From Aquimarina aggregata (GTDB lineage: Bacteria; Bacteroidota; Bacteroidia; Flavobacteriales; Flavobacteriaceae), in NCBI RefSeq assembly GCF_001632745.1, contig NZ_LQRT01000007.1, positions 1-64,000 on the forward strand: a DNA stretch of 64,000 nt, written 5' to 3'. Under the pieces are notes generated by a model, which was not told the DNA's origin, made no database searches, and saw only the letters and a list, made by a program, of their open reading frames with translations. Positions 40,195 to 48,528 of the stretch are shown here, one piece after another (within the stretch, counting starts at the first letter, position 1; every line of letters starts with the position of its first letter). The position numbers and the translations under genes were made by a program.

Positions 40195-40938
40195 ATGAAA
40201 AACAAAACGGTAATCATTACGGGCGCATCTACAGGAATTGGGAAAGAAATTGCAAAATACTTTATAGCTCATAAAAGTAATGTTGTAATGAACTCGTCAA
40301 ATGAAGAAAATTTAAGAAAAGCTTACAATGAATTGGGTTCTCCTTCTAATACGATTTACTTAGCTGGAGATATTAGTAAACAAGAAACAAGTAAAAAACT
40401 TGTAGCCTTAGCTTTAAAGAAGTTTAAGTCTATAGATGTTCTTATTAATAATGCAGGAATATTTTCTCCAAAACCATTTTTAGATGTTGAAGAAAAAGAT
40501 TTGGATCTTTATTTTAATGTAAATCTAAAAGGAACATACTTTGCTACTCAAGCAGTTATTCCTAAAATGGTAGAACAACAAAACGGTTCAATAATAAATA
40601 TGGGAACTGTTTTAGTAGATCATGCCATTGATGGGTTTCCTGCAACTGCACCACTTACAAGTAAAGGAGCAATTCATGCTTTAACAAGGCAATTAGCTGC
40701 AGAATTTGGTAAACAAAATATTAAGGTGAATACAATTGCTCCAGGAATTATAAGAAGTCCGTTACAAAGTAAAATAGGGATTAAAGATGCAGATAGTTTA
40801 GCTGGATTACACTTATTAAACAGAATTGGAGAAACAAATGAAATTGCAGAAGCCGCATATTATTTAGCAACATCAAATTTTATAACAGGAGAAACAATTA
40901 ATGTAGCCGGTGGACACACTGTAGGTCATGCTATCTAA
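40195..40938 (+). CDS. SDR-fold oxidoreductase with altered catalytic motif
   Basis: Predicted 247 residues, Rossmann SDR. NAD(P) loop TGASTGIGKEIAKYF, structural NNAGIFSP, C-terminal NTIAPGIIRSPL and NVAGGH. At the usual YxxxK site the sequence reads APLTSKGAIHA, with Pro where Tyr is expected, and INMGTVL replaces the Ser strand. The classical Ser-Tyr-Lys triad is therefore incomplete; activity may rely on other residues or be lost. It sits in the Crp-linked operon with the tautomerase and NTF2-like gene. Confidence 0.88.
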   Translation: MKNKTVIITGASTGIGKEIAKYFIAHKSNVVMNSSNEENLRKAYNELGSPSNTIYLAGDISKQETSKKLVALALKKFKSIDVLINNAGIFSPKPFLDVEEKDLDLYFNVNLKGTYFATQAVIPKMVEQQNGSIINMGTVLVDHAIDGFPATAPLTSKGAIHALTRQLAAEFGKQNIKVNTIAPGIIRSPLQSKIGIKDADSLAGLHLLNRIGETNEIAEAAYYLATSNFITGETINVAGGHTVGHAI

Positions 40939-40951
40939 AAAAAAAGTAATT

Positions 40952-41320
40952 ATGTATACAGATCATATAAGAGATATTGAAAACTTGATTAACAGATATT
41001 TTGAAGGGATTTTTAATGGTGATACAATCAAACTTGAAACTTGTTTTCATACAAACGTATATATCTACGGAGATCTTAAAGGAATGGGATATTTAAAAAG
41101 TGTAAATGAATATCTTGAAGGTGTTAAAAACAGAAAAAGCCCTAAAGATTTAAACGAGAAGTTTAAAATGAAAATTATAGGAATTGATATTATGGGAAAA
41201 ATTGCCATGGCAAAACTACATCTTCCTATGCTTGGTTATAATTATTATGATTATTTATCCCTTGCTAGAATTGATAATCAATGGAAAATCGTTAACAAGA
41301 TATTTACTCATGTAGAATAA
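40952..41320 (+). CDS. NTF2/SnoaL-like protein (lumazine-binding-like)
   Basis: Predicted 122 residues from ATG 40952 (a start at 40928, overlapping the SDR stop, gives 130). Cone fold: IENLINRYFEGIFNGDTIKLE, CFHTNVYIYGD, and the closing ARIDNQWKIVNKIFTHVE typical of putative lumazine-binding-like NTF2 proteins. These usually bind or isomerise small molecules. Last gene before a strong terminator at 41353-41387, so the tautomerase-SDR-NTF2 run is one transcription unit. Confidence 0.85.
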   Translation: MYTDHIRDIENLINRYFEGIFNGDTIKLETCFHTNVYIYGDLKGMGYLKSVNEYLEGVKNRKSPKDLNEKFKMKIIGIDIMGKIAMAKLHLPMLGYNYYDYLSLARIDNQWKIVNKIFTHVE

Positions 41321-41352
41321 CTAAGACGGTTTCAAAAACACACATAAGTTGT

Positions 41353-41387
41353 AACGGTTTGGATGCTTATCCAAACCGTTTTTATTT
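41353..41387 (+). terminator. Rho-independent terminator
   Basis: Perfect 12-bp stem AACGGTTTGGAT-GCTT-ATCCAAACCGTT followed by TTTATTTTT. It ends the tautomerase-SDR-NTF2 operon. Confidence 0.85.
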
Positions 41388-41429
41388 TTAGATGAAGTAT
41401 CTTATTTTCATGAAAGAGAAATATTAGTA

Positions 41430-41570
41430 GTAGCAATACACAAAACCTATTCTTGTATATTTGTTATAATACAAAGGTTTTAGACTAAAAAATCATAAAA
41501 TCAATAGGTTGTTGATAGCTAGGTAACAAATTATGCAGCTTTGAGATATACCGATATTAAAAATTATTTA
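41430..41570 (+). repeat. Site S31, relic of an attC-like element (family A)
   Basis: CAAAGGTTTTAGAC, then AATAGGTTGTTGATAGCTAGG, TAACAAATTATGCAGCTTTG and AGATATACCGATATT match the right half of S9 (GTTGTCGATGGCTAGGTAAC and following). No left arm or GTT tag is convincing. Confidence 0.45.
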
Positions 41571-41589
41571 ATTTAAGAAATAACCAATA

Positions 41590-42006
41590 ATGGATGATGG
41601 AATAGCAATCGAATTTTTAGACCATGTAGCTATTCGTGTAAAGGATTTAAAAATTTCCTCAGAATGGTATCAAAAAGTTTTAGGTTTAAAGAAATACCAG
41701 CTCCCTGAATGGGGAGAATTTCCGCTCTTTCTACTTTCAGGAAAAACAGGAATAGCATTGTTTCCTGCCAACTTAAATGATCCTAAACTTGATTTTAATT
41801 CTAGAAATATAAAAATTGATCATTTTGCTTTTAATGTGACTAATGAAAATTTTGAAAAAGCAAAAAAACGATATACAGCGTTAAATCTAGATTTTAATAT
41901 TCAAGATCATTATTATTTCCATTCAATCTATACAAAAGACCCAGATGGACATATTGTAGAATTAACCACAATAGTTGTAGAAGAAGATGGATTTTATTTA
42001 AAGTAA
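41590..42006 (+). CDS. VOC-family protein (glyoxalase-like)
   Basis: Predicted 138 residues with two beta-alpha-beta-beta-beta modules: FLDHVAIRVKDLKISSEWYQ with metal-ligand His, KIDHFAFNVTNENFEKAKKR with a second His, and DPDGHIVELTTIV with the closing Glu. Metal-dependent lyase or dioxygenase activity is possible; substrate unknown. It follows relic site S31 by about 20 bases. Confidence 0.9.
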   Translation: MDDGIAIEFLDHVAIRVKDLKISSEWYQKVLGLKKYQLPEWGEFPLFLLSGKTGIALFPANLNDPKLDFNSRNIKIDHFAFNVTNENFEKAKKRYTALNLDFNIQDHYYFHSIYTKDPDGHIVELTTIVVEEDGFYLK

Positions 42007-42124
42007 AACATAATTAATAATATATACCGTTTAAGGTAACCATAAGTAAACAAGAGATATTGTATACTACCAATTCAAATAAGCTAACATGTTGAATAAC
42101 CGACATCATTAATTACTAAATGTT

Positions 42125-42895
42125 ATGATAAAAAATTTAGTACTCTTATTAATCTTTTCTTTCGCTAGTAAAAATTACGCTGAAACCAGAACGATTCATG
42201 TTTTTGTAGCATTATGTGATAATACATTTCAAGGAATTGTTCCAGTACCCGAAAAAATTGGAAATGGAAAAGATCCTGCATTAAATTTGTATTGGGGAGC
42301 CGGATACGGTGTTAAATCATTTTTCAAAATAAAGACAAAAGATTGGGTTTTAGTAAAACAATTGAAATCATCAAATCCTATTATCCTAGATAGATTACTA
42401 TTTAAGCATTCTACAAAAAACGTTTATTTATTAGCTGATGCTTATGATGGTGAAAAGATAAAAACTTGTGTTGAAGATTTTCTAAAAGCCTCAAACTCGC
42501 AAAATGGATTTACAATAAAAGAAAATAATTTAACACTTAATTTTGGAGGAGACTCTGATTTGATCTCCTACGTTGGGCATGATGGGTTAATGGATTTTGA
42601 AGTTGATATCGATTACAATGAAACCTATAAAAAGAAAAGAGATGTCATCATATTAGCATGTTTTAGTAGAAACTATTTCACAACTGAAATTAGAAAAGCA
42701 AATGCTAATCCTATTTTATGGACAACACATTTAATGGCTCCAGAAGCATACACATTAAAAGCGGCAATTGATGGATGGATCAATAATGAAAATGGTAAAC
42801 AGATAGACGAAAGAGCTGCACAAGCATATAATAAATATCAAAAATGTGGAATAAAAGGAGCTCGAAACTTATTTACAACGGGATATAAAAACTAA
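42125..42895 (+). CDS. Secreted protein with possible caspase-like His/Cys dyad
   Basis: Predicted 256 residues, signal peptide about 1-19 (ASKNYAE). Early strand TIHVFVALCDNTFQGIVPVP, helix-strand pattern, then ISYVGHDGLMDF and, about 30 residues later, RDVIILACFSRNYF. A GHxG...ACxS pairing at strand ends is the layout of the clan CD (caspase, CHAT, gingipain) His-Cys dyad. The C-terminal part (APEAYTLKAAIDGWI) continues the fold. A secreted peptidase is an inference from motif spacing; the family itself is unnamed to me. Confidence 0.75.
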   Translation: MIKNLVLLLIFSFASKNYAETRTIHVFVALCDNTFQGIVPVPEKIGNGKDPALNLYWGAGYGVKSFFKIKTKDWVLVKQLKSSNPIILDRLLFKHSTKNVYLLADAYDGEKIKTCVEDFLKASNSQNGFTIKENNLTLNFGGDSDLISYVGHDGLMDFEVDIDYNETYKKKRDVIILACFSRNYFTTEIRKANANPILWTTHLMAPEAYTLKAAIDGWINNENGKQIDERAAQAYNKYQKCGIKGARNLFTTGYKN

Positions 42896-42904
42896 TTATA
42901 CCTC

Positions 42905-43384
42905 TTAAACATTAGGCATAGTTTTTTCTAATATTTCTTTACCACTTATCTTAATGTATAACTTATAAACAATCCATGTGCCGACAACCATTTCCAACCA
43001 ACTTAAAGGAAGTGTAATTAGTAGTATATTCCAATCAGACAATCCCATATTTGCCGTTGCTATCCAAAAAATAACAAATACAGCAGACCATAGAATTGTG
43101 CTAGAAATTAAAACAGACTTTAGATTAAAGCCAAAAGAATTGGCGTATAACCAAAAGAATAGTACTAAAAGGGCTGTCAAAAGGGTATCCCAAAAACCCC
43201 AAATAGTAAAAATAACCCAATCCATTTCTGCTATACCTTCTTTATATTCGAAAAACTGTTTAACTCGTGGCATTACTAAAACAAAATAGCGAAAAACTTC
43301 GGATATATTAATCCATACACTTGTTATTAAAATAATTAAGACAAATTGTTTTGGTCTAAATATATTAGTAATCATTCTAATCAA
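42905..43384 (-). CDS. Four-helix membrane protein coupled to sigma factor gene
   Basis: Predicted 159 residues with four membrane helices (about 12-30, 57-78, 87-108, 115-142). No family was recognised. Its start codon overlaps the last bases of the upstream ECF sigma gene by 8 bases, so translation is probably coupled. A membrane partner directly after an ECF sigma factor is a usual place for an anti-sigma factor, but no zinc-finger or ZAS motif is visible. Confidence 0.75.
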   Translation of the reverse strand: MIRMITNIFRPKQFVLIILITSVWINISEVFRYFVLVMPRVKQFFEYKEGIAEMDWVIFTIWGFWDTLLTALLVLFFWLYANSFGFNLKSVLISSTILWSAVFVIFWIATANMGLSDWNILLITLPLSWLEMVVGTWIVYKLYIKISGKEILEKTMPNV

Positions 43385-44183
43385 TATTAAGGGTTTTCTT
43401 TATTTCTTTTAAAATAGCTTGAGGAGCAGGAAAACTAGGAGTTGACCTGTAAATTGCAATCGAGTTTTCTAAATCACTAATCTGATGGACTAAATCAATA
43501 CTTCTATTCGAGAATTTTGCAAACCGTAATTTTTTTGGATTAACAATTTTCTGATCAATTAAAAAATCAATCTTTCTAGTACATCGACAAGGATTTTTAG
43601 GGTTAGCAAGTCCACATTTGTTGTTTAAAAAACTTCTAATTTTTTTCCTAGATCTAGAAAGTATCTGTCTGTAGTTTTCTGCTGTTATCTTTAAAATTTT
43701 AGCACCTTCGACACCATTAAACTCAAGAATATCTGTGAGTATATACACTATCCTATCCAGATCATTAAGACATAAAAGTAACCCTTGTGTACAGCTTACC
43801 TTCACCTCTTCCTCTAAAAGTGAAAGCTCGCCTTCATTTTTGGAATATCTTACCTCATTAGATTGTCCCAAATCAATTAAGTCCGCATAATCCTCAAAAG
43901 GCATTGCAAATTCTTTAGATCGTTTCCCTTTTTGTGTTAGTAAATAATTAGTTGCAACACTATACACCCACGACTTAAATTGACTTTTATTATTAAACGT
44001 ACTTAAATGAGTAATAACTTTAATTAATATTTCCTGTGTTGCATCTTTTGCATCTTCTGGAAACAATAGCATTTTAAGAGAAAGATTAAAGACCAAATCC
44101 TTGATTTCAATTATAACCAGTTCAAGAGCCTTTCTATCGCCTAAATTTGCTTTTTCTACGAGTATATTCAGTTTATCTTTCAT
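43377..44183 (-). CDS. ECF-type RNA polymerase sigma factor
   Basis: Predicted 268 residues. Sigma region 2 is clear (FPEDAKDATQEILIKVITHLSTFNNKSQFKSWVYSVATNY). Region 4 is present about residues 135-190 (LNDLDRIVYILTDILEFNGV, ITAENYRQILSRSRKKIRSFL). A Cys-containing segment (NKCGLANPKNPCRCTRKID) and about 60 further residues extend beyond the normal ECF length of about 190. Probably an extracytoplasmic-function sigma factor of the SigJ/large ECF type. Its regulon is unknown. Confidence 0.85.
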   Translation of the reverse strand: MKDKLNILVEKANLGDRKALELVIIEIKDLVFNLSLKMLLFPEDAKDATQEILIKVITHLSTFNNKSQFKSWVYSVATNYLLTQKGKRSKEFAMPFEDYADLIDLGQSNEVRYSKNEGELSLLEEEVKVSCTQGLLLCLNDLDRIVYILTDILEFNGVEGAKILKITAENYRQILSRSRKKIRSFLNNKCGLANPKNPCRCTRKIDFLIDQKIVNPKKLRFAKFSNRSIDLVHQISDLENSIAIYRSTPSFPAPQAILKEIKKTLNID

Positions 44184-44369
44184 AACTTCTATAAATTAGA
44201 CAATTCTCATTGCCCCAGTGTGACAATTAAAGTAAAAAAGTTATACCTAATACTCTAAATATAGAATGTGCCATCCATTTTTCATATTTTGGCAGCAATA
44301 ACACATAGTAGTTAAAAATAAAGAGTAATAAAGTTTAAAAAAAAAGAAAAATATCTTAACCTGAAGAAA

Positions 44370-44855
44370 ATGAACACTTTATTAAAATATATTATAGAAG
44401 AACTAAAAAATATCCAAAATGGTAAAATATGGATAGGAAGTTCTTATACCAGTAAATTAAATTCAATCGATAATAGTCTAGTCTTTAAAAGACCTATTAA
44501 AGATATGCATAGCATAGCCGAGATCATTTCTCATCTTACTTTGTGGAGAAATGAAGCACTATTAAAAATCAAAACTGGTACTGGTAGTAAAACAGACGAT
44601 TGTGAAGAAAACTGGTTAACAAATTCTAAGTTACAAGACAAAGGTTGGGATACAATAAAAACTGAGTATGACAATACATTAACTGAATTGATTACATTAT
44701 TGAAAGAAAAAGATGATTCATTTTTGAAAAAAGAGTATTATGACACTGATTTTAAAGGTAATTATGAATATTCATTCTTATTAAACGGAATGCTTCAACA
44801 TGATATTTATCATTTAGGACAATTAGGGCTAATTATAAAATATTTAAAACAATAA
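44370..44855 (+). CDS. DinB-family protein
   Basis: Predicted 161 residues, four-helix DinB/YfiT-type fold. Metal-ligand histidines are in MHSIAEIISHLTLWRNEAL and the closing MLQHDIYHLGQLGLIIKYL. Related proteins are thiol S-transferases or of unknown activity. It is cytoplasmic and transcribed alone. Confidence 0.9.
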   Translation: MNTLLKYIIEELKNIQNGKIWIGSSYTSKLNSIDNSLVFKRPIKDMHSIAEIISHLTLWRNEALLKIKTGTGSKTDDCEENWLTNSKLQDKGWDTIKTEYDNTLTELITLLKEKDDSFLKKEYYDTDFKGNYEYSFLLNGMLQHDIYHLGQLGLIIKYLKQ

Positions 44856-44934
44856 GTCATAGCTTATAATAATTACATTTCAGTAAAAGCATAATTTATC
44901 TGCTCTATATCTGCTCTATTTCATCTTAGATAGA

Positions 44935-45837
44935 CTAAACATCAAGGACAAGTTTGTAACCAACGCCACGTACATTTACTATTTTTACTTTTGAATCAAA
45001 TTCTAGTTTCTTACGCAATTTAGAAATAAAAACATCCAAGGTTCTACCAACATAGCCGCCTTCGTCTTCCCATACCATGTTTAAAATAACTTCTCGTCTT
45101 ACAGTTGTATTAACAGCGTTATAAAGCAAAATAAGTAAATCTGCTTCTTTATTGGTTAGCTCTATTATCTGATCTTTAATTAAAAGTTCCGTATTTCTCT
45201 TATCAAAATGGTAATCACCCAAAGAAACTATATTTGAATCGACACCTCGTTTCAATTTTTTCTTCTTCAGAAAATAAAAGATACTTGTTAAAAGGAAGAT
45301 TATTATAATCGAAATACTATAATATATCGTGTTAGTATCTGTATTTGATTCATTTGAGAAATTCGAAACGTTGTTAAATGCTGTTTCATTCTTTGCTCTT
45401 TTCTTAGTAAACACAAATATTAGGTTGTAACAAGATTTAGGTTGAGTTCTTGTTTTGCATGGTATGATGTCTGCTTGTTCTCGAAAATTCATTTTAAAAC
45501 TATAAACAAGCTCTTTGGTTTTGCACTGCTCTACTTCAACAATATAATGATTAGCGAGCTCTGTTTCTTTAACAACATGATCAACAGTTTCAACCAATTT
45601 TTCTGGAGTAAATTCAAACTCAGATTCAAATTGAATTTTGTATCGATTGTTTTCTTTTATAATTGGTAACACTCTAGAAATACTATCTCCTACACTAAGC
45701 AAAACCTTATGCCCTATCATGCGTAAGGATACCTCTATATGACTATCATCCTGAGTATCTTGAGCAACATTTCTGGAAATAGGTAATACTAACAATATAA
45801 AAAACAACGGAACTATTTTAAGACACCTTGAGTTCAT
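44935..45837 (-). CDS. Membrane-anchored winged-helix regulator (one-component)
   Basis: Predicted 300 residues. Signal peptide (about 1-25), periplasmic domain (25-170), one membrane helix (about 172-192), then an OmpR/PhoB-type winged helix (about 205-300: YHFDKRNTELLI, LTNKEADLLILLYNA, VRREVILNMVWEDEGGYVGRTLDVFISKLRKKL, VRGVGYKLV). The DNA-binding part lies C-terminal to the membrane, the reverse of ToxR. It is divergent from a TonB-like gene 130 bases away, a pairing I recall in flavobacteria. It probably senses an envelope signal. Confidence 0.88.
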   Translation of the reverse strand: MNSRCLKIVPLFFILLVLPISRNVAQDTQDDSHIEVSLRMIGHKVLLSVGDSISRVLPIIKENNRYKIQFESEFEFTPEKLVETVDHVVKETELANHYIVEVEQCKTKELVYSFKMNFREQADIIPCKTRTQPKSCYNLIFVFTKKRAKNETAFNNVSNFSNESNTDTNTIYYSISIIIIFLLTSIFYFLKKKKLKRGVDSNIVSLGDYHFDKRNTELLIKDQIIELTNKEADLLILLYNAVNTTVRREVILNMVWEDEGGYVGRTLDVFISKLRKKLEFDSKVKIVNVRGVGYKLVLDV

Positions 45838-45969
45838 TTTACAAAACTATTCGAATCTGAGACAATTAATAACGTTTTACGCAAAATTTACATTATTTTA
45901 CATTTCATTTAGCGATTAGCACCACATTTCAGAATAGATTTGATAACACCTAAATAATACAAATCAAAT

Positions 45970-46776
45970 ATGAAAAAAAACACTCTTATTTTCGCGATAG
46001 CACTTATAACCATATCTATGTTAATCTTTGGTTTTAACAACCGAAATGTTTCTGTAAACACCCCCATAACAAAAACTACCAGTAAATCTCTTGTTCCAGA
46101 AGGGCAAATTACCGACAACTATAATTTTAATTTTTTTCCAGATTTTTTATATCATGTAGACACAAGATTTCAGGCTATTAAAAAAGACAAAATCAATAAT
46201 GCCATATCTATACATGATTTCATTACTCTAGAAGATATAAAATCTATTACATCCTACAAATCTGTGAGTGTTATTATTCTAGACGATAATAAGCAAACAG
46301 ATATTCGAGAGACAGGAACTAGTGATCTTTTAACTAATGCTCAGATTAAACTTTTGCAATCGGCCGGTTACTCAACCAACATTTTGATTAGGGCAGATTA
46401 TCAAAAAAAGTATACTAGTACAGGTGGTATATATGACAGTTATGCTACTCCCCATTTTACCGTTGCACCAGAAAAACCTGCCACATATGGTAATGATAAG
46501 AATGCACTCATACAGTACCTCAAAGAAAATAGCCGATTAGAAGTAAGTATTATAAAGCAAAACAAGGTACAAGAAGGTAAATTATTTTTTACGGTAACCA
46601 AAAACGGAGTGATTTCAAATGTAAAACTTGGAACTTCATCTGGTCATCCATCTGTTGATCAAAAGATGATGGAGTTAATCTATAAAGCTCCAGAAAAGTG
46701 GAAACCTGCTGAAAATACAAAAGGCGAAAAAGTTGATCAAGAACTTGTATTTTTCTTTGGAACAATGGGTTGCTAA
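45970..46776 (+). CDS. Secreted/anchored protein with TonB-like C-terminal domain
   Basis: Predicted 268 residues. N-terminal hydrophobic anchor (about 5-22). C-terminal TonB-type domain (about 190-268): VQEGKLFFTVTKNGVISNVK, SGHPSVDQKMMELIYKAPEKW, DQELVFFFGTM. TonB-like domains couple to outer-membrane receptors, but this protein lacks the Pro-rich linker. Divergent neighbour of the membrane winged-helix regulator, which probably controls it. Followed by a terminator at 46811. Confidence 0.85.
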   Translation: MKKNTLIFAIALITISMLIFGFNNRNVSVNTPITKTTSKSLVPEGQITDNYNFNFFPDFLYHVDTRFQAIKKDKINNAISIHDFITLEDIKSITSYKSVSVIILDDNKQTDIRETGTSDLLTNAQIKLLQSAGYSTNILIRADYQKKYTSTGGIYDSYATPHFTVAPEKPATYGNDKNALIQYLKENSRLEVSIIKQNKVQEGKLFFTVTKNGVISNVKLGTSSGHPSVDQKMMELIYKAPEKWKPAENTKGEKVDQELVFFFGTMGC

Positions 46777-46810
46777 ATCTATACTTTATAATATCTTAAA
46801 AGTGCTTACT

Positions 46811-46843
46811 TAGCCCATCTCTATAAAGCTTGGGCTTTTTTAA
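46811..46843 (+). terminator. Rho-independent terminator
   Basis: TAGCCCA ... TGGGCT with a 13-base loop, followed by six T. It ends the TonB-like gene. Confidence 0.7.
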
Positions 46844-46943
46844 TATATTTATAATATCATAAGAATTTATCATCTCGAAATCGTTACTTTTTATACACAA
46901 ACTGTTAAATCACCTAATCTTTACATACTCATCATAAATCACA

Positions 46944-47417
46944 ATGAAATTAAATAGTTATTTAAGCAATCGTCTTAAGGAAGTTTTTACCGAAGGAAAA
47001 TGGGTTACGGGAACTAATTTCAAAAAAGAAATCTTTGATTTAGAATGGGATGATGCTCTAAAAAAAGTAGAAAGTTTAAATACTATTGCAGATATAACAT
47101 TTCATATTCACTATTATATTTCGGGAGTGATACAAGTATTTGAAGGGGGTACTCTTGATATCAAAGATAAATTTAGTTTTGACGCTCCTCCTATTAAAAA
47201 CCAGCAAGATTGGCGAAATTTGGTAGATAAGTTTTGTTCTGATTCAGAAAAATTTATAAATCTAGTTCATACCATGCCAGAAGAAAAGTTATTGAGCAAC
47301 TTTGTTGACCAAAAATATGGGAGTTATCTAAGAAATATTGATGCTATGATAGAACATACGTATTATCATCTAGGGCAAGTAATTCTTATCAAAAAACACC
47401 TTAAAAAAGACATTTAG
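46944..47417 (+). CDS. DinB-family protein
   Basis: Predicted 157 residues. DinB four-helix pattern with His in IADITFHIHYYISGVIQVF and the closing IDAMIEHTYYHLGQVILIKKHL. It differs from the other intact DinB (44370) and from the relic at 37352, so three unrelated-looking copies occur within 10 kb. Role unknown. Confidence 0.88.
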   Translation: MKLNSYLSNRLKEVFTEGKWVTGTNFKKEIFDLEWDDALKKVESLNTIADITFHIHYYISGVIQVFEGGTLDIKDKFSFDAPPIKNQQDWRNLVDKFCSDSEKFINLVHTMPEEKLLSNFVDQKYGSYLRNIDAMIEHTYYHLGQVILIKKHLKKDI

Positions 47418-47478
47418 TCGTCAAACTATTTAAAAAACACCTCAAACATTTATTCTCTAACATAGGTTTTAAAAGAAT

Positions 47479-48162
47479 TTAAAAAACTCGATACAATGTT
47501 GTTACTATAACTCCTTTATTATCATTTAAAACAATTGATAATAATTGTTTTTTTTCTTCTACTTTGAAATTAAATGGTGATGCTAATAAGTTAATTCCAC
47601 TTTGCTTTTTTAATCTAATTCCTTGTCCTGAAATTATTTCTTTATTGGGTACAAACTCTCCTAAAGGTAAATGTTCGGTTAAAATAACATACTTAAAATC
47701 AACTAATTTATCTAGTATTTTTTGTACTTCAGTATTCGACAAATGTTGCAATACTTGTCTTAATAAAGCGCAGTCTCCAGATGGTAGATCATCGATTGCT
47801 ATATCCAAACAATAAAATTCTAGATTTTCATCTTTAAACTTTGTTTTATTAAATTCTATCAAATCATTTACAATATCTACCGCAACGTATTTTTTAGTAT
47901 GTTTTACTAATTCTTTTCCTACATTAAAGTCTCCACATCCTAAATCACACACTACAATTGGGTTTATAAATGATGTTAAAAATGATGTTAAAACATCGAT
48001 ATACGGATTAATAATCTCTGGATTATGTGATCCTACTCCCGAATAAAAATCCGTTGTATTGTCCCCCCACAATTTCATTTCATAAATTTGTTCCATAGCA
48101 TCTTTTGTAGGCCAAGGTCTTTTTATTTTTTTAGAGCTATTTTTTTTCTTCGTCATAGACAT
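47479..48162 (-). CDS. Class I SAM-dependent methyltransferase
   Basis: Predicted 227 residues. Motif I VVCDLGCGDFNVGKELVKHT, motif II KYVAVDIVND, and CLDIAIDDLPSGDCALLRQVLQHL place it in the class I fold. The basic N-terminus (KKKNSSKKIKRPWPTKDAMEQIYEMKLWG) is followed by a WG...DFYSG.GSH motif typical of a small methyltransferase group, as I recall. Substrate unknown. It is isolated between a + strand DinB gene and GH43. Confidence 0.9.
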   Translation of the reverse strand: MSMTKKKNSSKKIKRPWPTKDAMEQIYEMKLWGDNTTDFYSGVGSHNPEIINPYIDVLTSFLTSFINPIVVCDLGCGDFNVGKELVKHTKKYVAVDIVNDLIEFNKTKFKDENLEFYCLDIAIDDLPSGDCALLRQVLQHLSNTEVQKILDKLVDFKYVILTEHLPLGEFVPNKEIISGQGIRLKKQSGINLLASPFNFKVEEKKQLLSIVLNDNKGVIVTTLYRVF

Positions 48163-48528
48163 TCTATTTCAAGTCATACTGCCAAAACAAACCTACAAAT
48201 TATATGATGTAATATATAGTTTAAAATTTATACTGTATTAAATAAAAATGTTTTATAGCCAAAAGTTCAACTATTGTTTTAATCAAAGTTTTTTGTTTAA
48301 AAGTGCAAGCAATTTCACTAAGATTTATGGTGAAATAAAAACTAAACTATTATATTGCTTGATCTCGGGGATGTTGAGACTGACTCGTATAACATGAATT
48401 ATTATCACAAATAACCCAGCATTTATATATCATAAACTGTATAGAAGCAATCTAGGATTCTTTGATACATTAGAAAAAAGTTCGTAAAACTGATAACCAA
48501 AAATAAATGCAATAATTAAAACTTTATA
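48163..48528. other. Intergenic region, no gene seen
   Basis: 366 bases between divergent genes. AT-rich, no convincing ORF, terminator or attC-like site. It presumably holds the promoters of the methyltransferase (-) and GH43 (+) genes, but no TAnnTTTG box stands out. Confidence 0.5.

Noticed and set aside
42022..42044. Possible third TetR operator (ATATACCGTTTAAGGTAA)
   Set aside because: Only the left half matches the operators at 25161 and 25793; the right half differs and no symmetry remains.
42905..43289. Plus-strand frame 42978-43289 opposite the membrane gene
   Set aside because: It is the antisense of the four-helix membrane protein and has no protein-like pattern.
45442..45669. 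Plus-strand frame inside the membrane winged-helix gene
   Set aside because: Antisense shadow of a clear regulator gene.
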